Below, piece after piece: positions 49,125 to 59,439 of a stretch of 64,000 bases of DNA. The translations under genes and the position numbers were made by a program. This DNA is from Cryphonectria parasitica EP155 (Eukaryota > Ascomycota > Sordariomycetes > Diaporthales > Cryphonectriaceae). Location of the stretch: contig NW_024468913.1 of NCBI RefSeq assembly GCF_011745365.1, positions 1,178,001 to 1,242,000 on the forward strand. Reading direction: 5' to 3'. Under the pieces are notes generated by a model. That model saw nothing but the letters and a program-made list of their open reading frames with translations. It did no database searches and was not told where the DNA came from. Each line of letters begins with the position of its first letter. Position 1 is the stretch's first letter.

Positions 49125-52100
49125 GTTTCCTTCCTTTTTCAATACTTAGCTACTCTTTTTTGAGCATTCTTAACGTTTTTCTGTGATTCTTATAAATTTT
49201 CGCTTGCTGAGTAATCTTTCCATTTAATAAAGTATTCCCTTGTATTATCTATGCTTCTATGCTTGAGGATCTTTTCTATCTCATATTCTGGTTCGTTGTT
49301 TTCTACTTCTGCTGTATTATCCGCTGGTATTTCCTGTACTGCTAGTTTTAGCAGTAAGATGTGAAAAACTAAGTATATTCTTATTCTGTATAATAGTACT
49401 AATTCATAATTAACTAGGGAAATCTGTTGCAAGATTTTGAATAGTTCCAGCTTCTTATAGTTGAGTTTGTTACTAGATCTAGTTATTTTAATGTTTTTTC
49501 GAAGTAGATAGATCTTATCTCCCTTCTATAGAATTGATCTCTTAATTCTTTTGGAGTTTGCATATTGTATTATTCGTTCCTGAATGAATTGTAGTTCTGA
49601 TTGGAGTTCTTTCTGAACTTTCTTAATCTTCTTAATCCTTTTGTCTGCAGCTTCTGCATCTGCTTCTTGCAATGCCTTGTAATAAGCTGTTAGATTATAT
49701 CTGTAGAGCGTGAAGAATAATGATTTCTTTGTTGTGCTTGTATTTGTGCTATTATAAGCAAACTATGCAAGGAGCAATAGATCAATCCAGTTATTCTGTT
49801 CCTGATTGATGTAGTATTGAAGATACTGTTTGATAATCTGATTTATTCTTTCTATCTATTCATCTGTTTATAAGTAAAATGCTATAGACATTCTATAGTG
49901 TATTCCGAGCTGTTTTATAAGTGAAATCCAAAATTTCGAGTTGAACTTTCTATTTCTATCAGAGATTACTTCTTCTAGCATGCTATGATTAGCAATAATC
50001 ATTCTGAGAAATGTATATACAAGTTCTTCTGCTGTACTACTTTTCTTGTAGGAGAGAAAATAAGTATACTTGCTTAGTTTGCAAACTACTACTAAAATGC
50101 TATTGTATTGCACTTTAGTTAAGAATTCTTATAAGAGAGATAGCTTGATAATAAAGTCTAGACTGATGGATTGCTAAATAGTTGTAGGTATTGGTAAGAA
50201 GTGTAGTAGTTTATAAAGCTTATATCTTTCTGCTTTATTCTTCTTGCAGCTGTTGCATTGTTGTAGAATGCTTTCAATTCTTTTTCTAAGATCTAATGAG
50301 TTCTAGTATCTTCTAATGTATTTGTAGATTGCTCTGATTCTCTGATGCTTGTATGCTGGTATATTGTATATATTCTTGATATAGTTGTCTTGTTTGTTCA
50401 GAGTTATTGATTCTGAATTTCTTTCTGAGGATTCTATTCTGAGAGCAGCATTCAGTTCTCTGTATGCATTGATAAGGTTTCCTGACTTGTTTTGAGCAAA
50501 GATGTTCTATATATTTGAAGAATCTGCATCTCAATAATCTGCTCTTCTGCTGAGAGCATCTGCTTATCCGTTCTCCGAGCTTTTGCAGTATACAATCTTG
50601 AAATCGAATTGTAAAAGGAATTCCGTCCATCTAACTTGTTATTTATTCAAAACCTTGATTATTATGAATATAATCAGATTCTTGTGATTTGAGTAAACTA
50701 TAATCGGGTATTATATGCTAATGAAGTAGTGCTGCTACTTCTTGAAGACTTTCACTATTGCTATGAATTCCTGATCAGGGATTTCATAGTTAATCTCTGA
50801 GCTATTCAACTTCTTTAAGAAGTTGCTTACAATCCTTAGACATTCTTGATTATCTCGCTAGCCAAGTTGTTCTTCAAATGTATATTCTGATGTATTGATC
50901 TCAACTTTAAAAGGTTTGTAGGGATTTGCTTTATACAGAATCAGCTCTGAGATAATATGCTTAATGATCTTGTTGAAAGCTTCTTGTGCTTTGGAAATCC
51001 ATTTGAAAGGCTATTCCTTCTTAGTGAGATTTGTAAGAGGGTATGCAATTCAGCTGTAATTCTTGATAAACTGTTTGTAGAAGTTGATGTATTCGAGGAA
51101 AGATCTAATATCTCTGATATTTCTGGGAACTGGCTAATTCCTAACAGCTTCTATCTTGTCTTTCTGTGGCTTAATGCATTCTGGCTTGATTGTGAATCCG
51201 AGATAGTCAGCCTTTTGTATGTGAAAGTAACTCTTTGCAGGTTTCACAAGGAGTTTTGCATCTTGGAGCATTTACAATACTGTTTTCACATGCTTCCTGT
51301 ATTCTTCCAGTATTTGAGAGTAAATAAGGATATTATTAAGGTAAACAATGATAAACTGATTCAGGTGCTTGTATAGAATATGATTAATTATTTCCTGGAA
51401 CGAAGCTGGAGCATTTATTAGATTAAAGAGCATAATTAAATATTTGTAGTATTCATAGTATATTCTGAAAGCAGTTTTCTATTCTTCTTCTTTCTTTACT
51501 CTAATCAGATTATAAGCTTCTTTTAGATTCAGAACTGTGAACTACTATGCTTCTTGCAGCCTATCTTGTAATTCCTTAATGAGTAGCAATGGATATCAGT
51601 TCTTGATTGTAATATTGTTGAGTTGCTTATAATCAATATATAGCTTAAGCTTGCTATTTTTCTTAGATATAAACAGAATAAGATATTCTGCTAGTAATTA
51701 TAATAATTATATATATTCTTTCTTAAGATTCTCATTAAGATACTTCCTAAGTGCTTCTAGCCTTGCTTTATCTAGTCTGTAAATAGAGAAGAATTTGGGC
51801 TGTTTCTCTTTTTATAGCGGGATCTTGTAGTTATATGAGCTGTATTCTAGCAATTCTGTATCCAATTCTTTCTGGAATAGTTTCTTGAACTTGTGATATT
51901 CTCGTAGTATATTCGTGAGTGTTGGTTCTGATTCTTGTGCTGTTTCTGCTATCTGGAGGAACAGTAGATATTGTTGAGCGTGCTTCTTTTCTGATAGCGT
52001 TTTCGAGAGCCTTAAGTGTTCGCTCCGGGCTGGAGCGAGTGCTTGAGGGCCTGGTTTCGAGGTTTTTCCTATATGAGTTCACAATTCATTTTCTGAAGCT

Positions 52101-52900
52101 TTTTCTTGTTGCTCCAGAGCGGACTGACTTGCTAAGGATCTCGCTTCTGTTGTTTTGCTAATTTGTTAGCACTTTAGTACTATTTGGATTCGCTTATTAC
52201 TAGATCCTTCTTCTTGAACTGCTAGCCCTGCTAACTTGAAAGTATGTATGAAGTTGTATAAAGCTTCTTTTTCTGAGTATTCTTCAATTACTAGCTTCGA
52301 TCCTACGTTATTGATTGTAACTATTTCTCTGAGTATAGCTTGTTCTCATAAGATCTAGCTAGTAGTTCAATCGATTCGAGAATTATGCTTCTTAAGCTAT
52401 AGAAGTCTTATAATCAGCTTATGATGTGCTGTATCTGTGATATTAAAAGAAGCTCTGATTATGCATTCTTGAATCAAGATAAGTAGATGATCAGTCTTCT
52501 TGTTAATTACTTCTTGGTTGTATGCAATAAATTGTTCTTTTATAGTGCTGAGAATGTATAAGCATTTCTTTTATCTCTATTGTAATTGTGCTTGATTGAT
52601 GATATGTAGGAATATGAAGCTTCCCTGAGCACCACTGTTCAGTAGTGCGCTGTATTTGTATTCTTGAATGTGTATATCGAACTTGATATAAGCATAATCT
52701 GTTCTAGAAGCTTCATATAGGAACTGTTCTGATCTGATTGTCTGCAGTTTCTTTATAAGCAATCCTGTTCTTTTGAGTTTGTTGAGAACTGCTTGTTCTT
52801 CTGAGTCTGCTTTGCTGCTTCTTAAGCAAGCTTCTTAGCTTACTTTTGCTTGTATTATTATTATTCCTAATCTTTCTTTTGTTAATGCTAGTTGCAAACT
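49125..52900 (-). pseudogene. Chromovirus pol: protease, RT, RNase H, integrase, chromodomain
   Basis: Minus-strand remnants in order. Protease (about 52760-52580) shows LLNSGAQGSFI, with the catalytic Asp changed to Asn. RT (about 51750-51000) shows INAPASFQEIINHIL and VYLNNILIYS, where both catalytic Asp codons have become Asn. RNase H (about 50830-50540) shows NYEIPDQEFIAIV, SNHKNLI and ADALSRR. Integrase core (50113-49868) shows LVVVCKLSKYTYFL and EEVISDRNRKFNSKFW. The chromodomain (about 49340-49130) shows YEIEKILKHRSI and REYFIKWKDYSASENL, followed by a stop where a Trp would be expected. All these changes fit G to A or C to T transitions. The gene is dead. Confidence 0.9.
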
Positions 52901-52949
52901 TTATTATTAATGTAAATCATATAGAGTATCATCTTATACTGCTATTACT

Positions 52950-54870
52950 CTATCTTTTTATCTATATATTGCATAGAGCAATCATCTAGTAGCTTAATGT
53001 ATGCATTGTAGTATTGTTTATTGAGAATCTTTCTGAAGTGGAGTTTCTGTTCTTTAATAGCTTGAAGGATTTGTTCTGATTCTCTAATGGAGAACTATTC
53101 ATATTGCATCTTCTCCGAGAAATGCGTTTTGCAGCTATAATAAGTGCAGAAGATCCAAGCCAGTTCGTAGTATAGATTGTAAAGTAAGCTGATCCGAGAA
53201 TTCTTATCTTCTTATGCTTCGATATTCTGCAAGGGAATGCAGATAAAGAGCTTCTCTAGCTCTATCTCATAAACGAGATATTCAATTTATATTATTTCTT
53301 TATTCTATTCAATGCTGAAGAGAAATCTTCCTTTAAGCTTGTTGGGCATATTGTTTGCAGAAAGCTTCTGCAAGCTGCTAGGTTATTTGCTCTGGCTTAA
53401 TTCTTCTGTTGCTTGAGAGATGTTCTCTGTATTGCTTAGATATTCATATCAGTAGCTAAAAAGATATCATCCCTTATTCATATCTCTGATCATAGTGCTT
53501 AGCATAAGTGATGAAGAATGTTGAAGAGTATTGCTACTAAATCCTTTTTCTAATGCTTGAATGCTCTGTTCTGCAATGTTAGAGCAGTTCGAGTTGCTGC
53601 TGCTCATAGTCATGCTGAGTATATACTTTTGCTCTGCTATTGCTATCTGCTTGTAGCGCTTAGATTTCTAAGGAAACTATTCTGAATCTTTCTTATTTGA
53701 GAGATGTATTAAGCAGTTATTATTGTAGCAGAATGTTCAGCTGAGACTTCTGTAATTAACAGAGTTCAATACTTGCTCCGAGAAAGTGTTTTTGCTCAGT
53801 TGATTGGATTCCTGTTATTAAGCAATATTCATCTAGCATTCTTTCTAAACTGATTGCTATTTGTTTCTTTAGAATTAATAGCAGTTATATGCAATGTATT
53901 CTTGTTTGTTGCAATTGTAATAAGTAATATTGTTCCTTTTGCTATACTGCTTGTTAGCAGCATTGAGTTCTATGAGGCTGATATGCATAGTGCTGCTCTA
54001 GGCTGTGCTGCTATAATGATTGCTATTCTTGTTTTGGAGTTTCTTGCTTGTATTAGCTGGAAATCTTCAAGTCTAGCTACTTTCTTTCTTGGATTTCTCC
54101 ATTTATCGTTCGTATAGATAGTTATTAATGCGAATTGCTTGATTTGAGAACGTTGCAAAGTCTTCCGGCTAATCCTGCTTAGAGATTTCGTTCTTAATTT
54201 TATTCTTAAGTTTCTTATAATAATGCTTTATAAGGTTTTTGTCTTCTCATGAGAGTTGTGCTGAGAGTTGCTTGAATCTAACTGTATAAGCAGAAGCTAA
54301 CTTGGTCTGTCTAAGATTTATGAGCTGCTAAGCTATAATATGCTCTTCGTTGGAGTTATCAAAGATCTCTTTGAAAGCTTTCTCGAAGCTTTTAAAGAAA
54401 TCAAATATATTCTTGGTATTCTGAATGCATGCATTAGGATTGTTCTAATGCTCCAAATGATTGTATAGAGAAAGCTTATATCAAATGAAAGCATTCTTTT
54501 CGAGATGAGTTTCTATAAGAATAACTTTCTTAGATTCCTTAGTAAACTGAGTCTTGTGATACAGGAAATACGCTCTGCAGTGAATAAGGAATCCATGCAA
54601 CGTTTTCTGGTTGCTATCATATATGGCAAGCTTGTTCATCTTGTACGCTTTTCCAGCACTATTGGTGACTATAGAGGTGGACTGCGCCTGTTGAGCCTGC
54701 TGAGCTAGCTGAGCCTGTTAAGCCTGCTAGGCTAACTGAGCCTGTTGGTTGGCGATAGTAGCGCTTTAAGCCTGCTGTTGTTCGCGCAGGTCCTGGATAC
54801 GCTGAGTAAGCTAGTACATCTGGTTGATCAGTTCTTCCTGAGTAGGGGCGTGCGAGGATGAAGGAGTTCC
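52950..54870 (-). pseudogene. Chromovirus gag
   Basis: Minus-strand frame with several stops from about 54870. It opens EELINQMY and LTQRIQDLREQQQA, then a run of Gln/Ala codons (54780-54680), then a retrotransposon gag core with INLRQTKLASAYTVRFKQL near 54300. The 3' part is more decayed and its junction with protease is not placed exactly. Both the start and the end are approximate. Confidence 0.75.
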
Positions 54871-54941
54871 TGGAGGAGCTATTGTATTCCGTATTGCTCA
54901 AGAGATAACACTGAATTGTTCTTGAATAAGAGTTATCAAAA

Positions 54942-55397
54942 TGTAATAAGCATTGCAGCAATCCGAAGATTCCAAAGTATATAAAGGGGATTTATACTAA
55001 CAAGAGCAGTGTTAAAATGCTAAGTTCTTGAATACGGAACTGTATAAGTCTTAATAAGCAATGCAAGTATTCACTGCTTTTGGAGCTATCAGAGTAGAGA
55101 GTAATCTGATACTTAGATTGATAACTAAAGAGCTATGTACTGAATCTATCTAATGGAAATGAATATATTCTTATATATTCAGCTCTTCAGTATAGATATA
55201 TTAGATAGCAATATATCCAAATTATTCTGCTAGCTCTGAATAGCACATATCCGAAGCTATCCTTCCTGATTAGCTGTACTCATAACCCTAACCCTGGATT
55301 ATGTAATCAGTGCTTTGTCAGAATGTTGCATCCTTAACACCTGGTCCCTGTTATTCATGACCTGTTCTGTAACCTGCATGTTGAATGAGTCATAACA
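54942..55397 (-). repeat. Chromovirus LTR, right copy (5' LTR)
   Basis: 456 bp, starts TGTTATGACTC in element orientation and ends TTATTACA. The telomere-like motif TAACCCTAACCCT is at 55283-55295, unchanged from the other copy despite heavy divergence nearby. Confidence 0.93.
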
Positions 55398-55402
55398 CTT
55401 CT

Positions 55403-56770
55403 CCATATACTCATTCAGAGTATTGTAGCAATGAGGAAAAGCAAGGTAGTGCTAAATGTATTTATTCATCTTGCTCCAGATATTATTCAAAACGCTCTTT
55501 CAGTTAAGATTCTTGCAATTAAGAATGCTTATATTGCATGCATATTGGAAGTTCTTCTGGATGAACTTTTGCAGAGCAAACTTATTCTTAGCAATATTTC
55601 TTAAGGTTAAGTAGCTTTTGCAGAATTTTTGCATAGTATATATAGGTTTTATAGCGAATTGCTGAGCTAGAAGATTGGTAATAATGCTATATTCTCTTCA
55701 ATAAAGCTTAATGCACTTAGTATTAATTAACTTATTAGTTTATCAGTAAATAGCAGCATCTTATAATAAGATGCTAAATATATGCAATATCTCATTCTCG
55801 ATATTAGCATTATTCATGCTGTTTTTGAAAAACTCAAGATAGTTTAGAAAAAACCAAACATTAGTAAAAATGAGATTCTTGCTAACTGTAATTATGCTAA
55901 TATCTTCGGAGTTGTTGTATTCAGGATTGAAGACTTTAAATTCTTCTTTCTTTATTTTCGTAATATGCTGAATGCTTGATCAGTTAGAGAACAGAGTATC
56001 ATTGCGCTGGTTATAGGGGTTGCCTGATTCAGATTCTAGAAGCTTGTTAGAAGAACAACAGCTTCTATTACTGCTTCCTTAGTTATCGGAGTTGTTACCC
56101 AAATTATTAGGATTACCTTCTTCAGCACTATAGTAGATAGCTCATTGAAAAGCTGCTAAACCTTATGAAGAGCTAGATATAGCAGGGAATAGATTATCAT
56201 TGCTAGCCTGAAAGCAAATATCTGAAGCAGTAGCTTCAGAGCTAAGCTTAAAGTAATGCATTAGCTGAGCTAGCATATCAGTTTATTTACCAACTTGAGT
56301 ATTGAGAGCTCCTTGTTTGATAGCTATCGTAGCTTGCTGAGTCTCAAGATGCGCTACAGCCTCCAAGATCTTTCTGATTTCCAGGTTTGCATAGATTGCA
56401 GCTATCTTAGCATTATTAGCCTGCATCTTAATATAATGAATATATTCCTTGAAAGCAGAGTTGTTTAAGAAGTTAGCTAGTTCTTTAGAATTCTCATGTT
56501 AGAGGGTGCTAGTCTTGCATTGCACAGCAGGGAACTCGAACAGTGCTAAGCTGTTGCTATAATAGTCTTCCGCCTGGAACAGATTGTTCTGACTAGCAGT
56601 TTCTTCTTCTCAAGAGGCTATTGCATCTTCACTCATCGAGCATTCATGAAGAAGTTTGGGATCTTTGCCTAGCTGTATTGCTAGACTAGCAGCTAGATCA
56701 GCTGTAGTAGCATAGTGGATAGATGGTTGAGTTAGATTCTTTGAGAAACTGCTTATAGTTAGCTCAGCTT
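55403..56770 (-). pseudogene. Outer element gag (N-terminal part)
   Basis: Minus-strand frame with scattered stops from about 56770 down to 55403. Recognisable pieces are a helical segment AHLETQQATIAIKQGALNTQ, then KKEEFKVFNPEYNNSEDI and LIFTNVWFFLNYLE, which resemble the capsid start of fungal Ty3-type Gag proteins. It ends NTLNEYMEK at the chromovirus junction and continues IEQAKSILIN on the other side (47947 downward), in the same frame once one CTTCT copy is removed. Confidence 0.75.
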
Positions 56771-57312
56771 GTCTGATTGTCTTGCTAGGATTAAAATCAA
56801 TAGTAAATCGCTGTTAATCAAGCTAATTAGCAATAAGCAACAGATGGATATGAAGGCTAGGGAATGGTTTAGGCTTCTCAGGCAAGCATACTATAATCAG
56901 GATAACTCGTGGCGTCTGCGCGAGGATGTCTATGGTGCTTGCGAGGATCAGAGTATGCTTGCTGATTTCAACTGCCAGGGCTTCCACCAGCGATGGGGTA
57001 AAAGGAAAAAACAGCTTAGCTGTAAATGCTTGTGAATGCCCGTGGGCGTGTTTTTGATGGTTTTTTGTAGTGTTTTTGATGAAAACGCCTGTTTGCGAGG
57101 TCTCAGGTAAGCGTAACGCATCAGGAAAGTCCGTAGCACAGTCTCAGGTGAGCATGGTGCCAAGAGCTTGTTGTTTTGGTGCCACAATCTTTACGATAGT
57201 AGGCTTTTGGTGTTTTTGGGTTGCCAAGGCCGCTGATTTCCCAGATGGGCGTATCAGCGCAGTGGCTTCGTGGGGTGAATCCTCAATGCAGTGTATGATC
57301 GTAGCTACCACT
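56771..57312. other. Outer element 5' leader, RIP-spared
   Basis: Sequence between gag and the right-hand LTR with ordinary composition from about 56820. A plus-strand frame at 56769-57035 is open but has no recognised domain and is antisense to the element leader. Confidence 0.5.
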
Positions 57313-57545
57313 TGTAGAAGGCACTCTAGGGACTGTACAAATGGTAGAAGGGAAGATGATTCTTCAATTAATCTATCTCAAGGCACGCTTGCCAATTGCC
57401 TTCTATATAGAAGGCAATTAGCACTAGTCCCAACTGAGCTAGCGTACCTGGCGACTCACTGCCTTTCCATTGAATGGCCCAGGCCAGTGAGTCAGGGTGG
57501 CCACCCAGGCCTCATTCACCTAAGGCCCCTATGGCCACTGCCACA
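57313..57545 (-). repeat. Outer element LTR (right copy, 5' LTR)
   Basis: The same 233 bp as 39059-39291, with the palindrome at 57394-57419. It ends next to the second TSD copy, CCCAA at 57546-57550. The host gene's reading frame runs a few codons into it and stops at 57512. Confidence 0.95.
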
Positions 57546-58324
57546 CCCAACGCTTCCACACGAAGGTTCGCCCCGCAGAAGAGCGCACAGAAGGCCTCTC
57601 CGTCGAGGCGTGGTGTGATATTGATTACCGACGATGAGGCTTCTATCACATTCCTGGCAAGCTGTGATACACTGAGGGTGCTGCTGTTTCCGTTGGCGGC
57701 CTCACTATTATTATTGTTATCATCAATATTAATATGACCACCGTATCCTGCAGCCGCAGCTATGCTCTTGATAGAGGCTAAGAACCGCCGAACAACGGGA
57801 GGCGGGACGACGGCGATTTCTCTGAACAAGATGCCATCCTCGACAAGTTTTTCGATCCTCGCGATATGCTTGAAGTGAGACAGAATCTCTTCCGTGGCAT
57901 TGAGTTGTTCCCTGGAGGCCTCTGCGTCCCGATTGGTAATGCCTGGCACGACAGCCTGTGGCGGGCACCCATGAAAGTCAATTGTCAAGAAAGGCAGCGT
58001 GTGGATCCTCAAGGCTCTCTCTGGCGCGCCAGTGCCGGCGAGAATACCTCCAAGACGAGATCTCACAGGGCCTGCGGGCTCATGTCCGTGCCCGCCCCCA
58101 GACTTCCCAGAAGGGGTCGGACTAAATGGAACGGCACGCCTGGAGTGTGTATTGTTGCCTCGTGGCTTCGAGAGAGGCGCAGGGTGGTACCAGCAGCGGG
58201 ATTCGAGCTTTCGGCGGCGACAGGCCATACATACTGGCTGCTCGTGTCCACACTTCTGCTTCCTTTTGCGGCAAGGCTCACAGGATGCCTCTGAGCCGTT
58301 ACGGCGGCGCTCGGTGGTCGACAT
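57546..58324 (-). pseudogene. Zn2Cys6 transcription factor, N-terminal part (split by insertion)
   Basis: The ATG at 58322-58324 (MSTTERRRNGSEA) starts a single exon holding a zinc binuclear cluster: CEPCRKRKQKC and C-A-C...C with spacing CX2CX6CX6CX2CX8C and the usual basic residues. A linker with RSRLGGILAGTG and a helical region (EEILSHFKHIARIEKLVEDG) follow. The frame reaches the insertion at GEA-LG, with codon TTG GG spanning the TSD. Joined to 39053 and downward it continues in frame as LVCAVAARCYFDYISNW. The open frame upstream of 58324 has only a non-ATG start. With the insertion the transcript would read a few codons into the LTR and stop at 57512, leaving a DNA-binding domain without its regulatory region, about 270 residues. 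Confidence 0.9.
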
Positions 58325-58537
58325 CCCCCCAGGACCAAAATCACTCCACAATTTGGCGGCGTGTGAGTACTTTGACCTGGTGCGGCTTGTGTTGTAGTGC
58401 TAAGTGGCCAAATACAGACGGATTTCGGGTCAATCTGACACGATTTGGAGAGGCTTTTAGATCTGAACAAGGCAAAACATCGATAGGAAGACGACGACGT
58501 GCACAAGACATCATCATACTTGCTTGCGCGGCGTAAG

Positions 58538-58674
58538 CGGACTACTTTACTCCGTGGTCGGACTAAATCTGGGTCCCGCAGATTCACTAGTTGCTGGTCC
58601 GGATTGGCTGGTTTAGTCCGAGGATGGCCGCCTTCTGAAGTGCTAACCATCTTTATGATCCCTTTGTTAGTCCG
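58538..58674. promoter_or_regulatory. Cluster of CGGACTA motifs with a CGG-N11-CCG site
   Basis: The 7-mer CGGACTA occurs at 58538 and 58559 on the plus strand and at 58614-58620 and 58668-58674 on the minus strand, four times in 137 bases. The first belongs to CGG-N11-CCG at 58538-58554, the half-site geometry used by Gal4-type Zn2Cys6 dimers. The cluster lies 214-350 bases upstream of the split regulator's ATG and 260-400 bases upstream of the plus-strand ATG at 58934, so it could serve a divergent promoter. A fifth copy lies inside the regulator's coding region near 58117. Confidence 0.55.
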
Positions 58675-58933
58675 CCTCGCACTGCTTGTCGAGGTTCTCG
58701 ATCAACGGTCGTAAGTACTCCGACTCAACCATAAACCCTACCATGGTGAAGTAATGCCATTGAGCCTTTCAAACAATAGCTATCGCCTCCCTCCTCTATT
58801 TAAGTCATCACTCCCACCCTACTCGTAGCTGCTGCCTGTGCCTGGACAACCACGGTATCAAACCATTTCTAGTTTCCATCTACTACTGTGCTTTCCCCTT
58901 CTTCTGCAGACAAGAAGTTTGAGACTTGCAAAC

Positions 58934-59439
58934 ATGTCTCCCCCTGTGTCATCATCAGAAACGGGTGCAGTGCAACCAGCGCAAGCTGGGCTGCCCTATT
59001 CTAACCCCAAAGACTATTCTCGCAGTCATAGCTCCCTTCGTCGAGTTTTGTCAGCTATCGGAAGAGAGGTGAGGTCCACCTTCTGACATCCCGTCAAGTG
59101 TCAATTTATTATCCAAGACCTGACAAGAACTTAGGACTACAAAATGACAATACCTAATGAGGCAACCTCTCATAACAAAAAGGAAAGGGAGTGCAGGCCT
59201 GTCAAGCCAAGAAAGGCTACCCCGGGAATAGAAATCAGGGCTCTAGTGATGCATATGGCGATGAAGTAGGGAACAAAGCCATCGATTCTCGTAGGTGCAA
59301 AAATCACCCAAATCAATTACTCTGGGATATATCCATTAGGGGTCTTCTAACAATGATCATGGCTACAGACTCGCAATACTATTATCTAGTAGCTGTCTGG
59401 AAAACAGTGGAGTCTCTTCGCAAGCGCTCGTCATGATGA
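58934..59439 (+). pseudogene. Possible truncated or decayed gene divergent from the split regulator
   Basis: An ATG at 58934 starts a 45-codon exon (MSPPVSSSETGAVQ...SLRRVLSAIGRE) ending at a GTGAGG donor (59069). An acceptor TGCAG at 59192-59196 continues in frame with ACQAKKGYPGNRNQ. The phrase SAIGREACQA resembles the lead-in to a Zn2Cys6 domain, but the expected CxxC...C pattern does not follow, so the rest may have been deleted. A TATA-like CTATTTAAG is near 58795. It may be a remnant of a second regulator or a short unknown gene. Confidence 0.3.

Larger units (their letters stand above)
47953..55397 (-). mobile_element. Ty3/gypsy chromovirus, RIP-mutated, nested in outer element gag
   Basis: A 7,445-bp element with 456-bp LTRs at both ends and a perfect TSD CTTCT (47948-47952, 55398-55402). 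On the minus strand, in order, come a Gln-rich gag start (about 54870), capsid region, protease, RT, RNase H, integrase and a C-terminal chromodomain, the layout of fungal chromoviruses, whose chromodomain guides integration to heterochromatin. A purine-rich tract (AGAAGAGAGATGA on the minus strand, 48409-48421) sits directly before the 3' LTR. The interior is AT-rich with many transition-type stops. An extra reading frame on the opposite strand lies between pol and the 3' LTR (48594-49109). The element cannot move on its own now. Confidence 0.95.
39059..57545 (-). mobile_element. Outer Ty3/gypsy-type LTR retrotransposon carrying two nested elements
   Basis: Both ends are 233-bp direct repeats beginning TGTAG and ending TACA or CACA, and host bases CCCAA flank the element on both sides (39054-39058 and 57546-57550), a perfect TSD. 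Total length is 18,487 bp; without the nested elements at 43803-46872 and 47953-55397 and one copy of their TSDs it is 7,962 bp, a normal size for an autonomous gypsy element. Gag and pol read on the minus strand, so the 5' LTR is the right-hand copy. From about 39.7 to 56.8 kb its own sequence is AT-rich and full of stops that look like CAG/CGA/TGG changed by transitions, as in RIP. The first ~400 and last ~500 internal bases are much less affected. No clear polypurine tract lies next to the left LTR; the base after the right LTR is followed by TGGTAGC, which could be a primer-binding site. Confidence 0.95.

Noticed and set aside
50957..51376. Plus-strand ORF of 139 residues
   Set aside because: It is the antisense shadow of the chromovirus reverse transcriptase; the minus strand carries the recognisable motifs.
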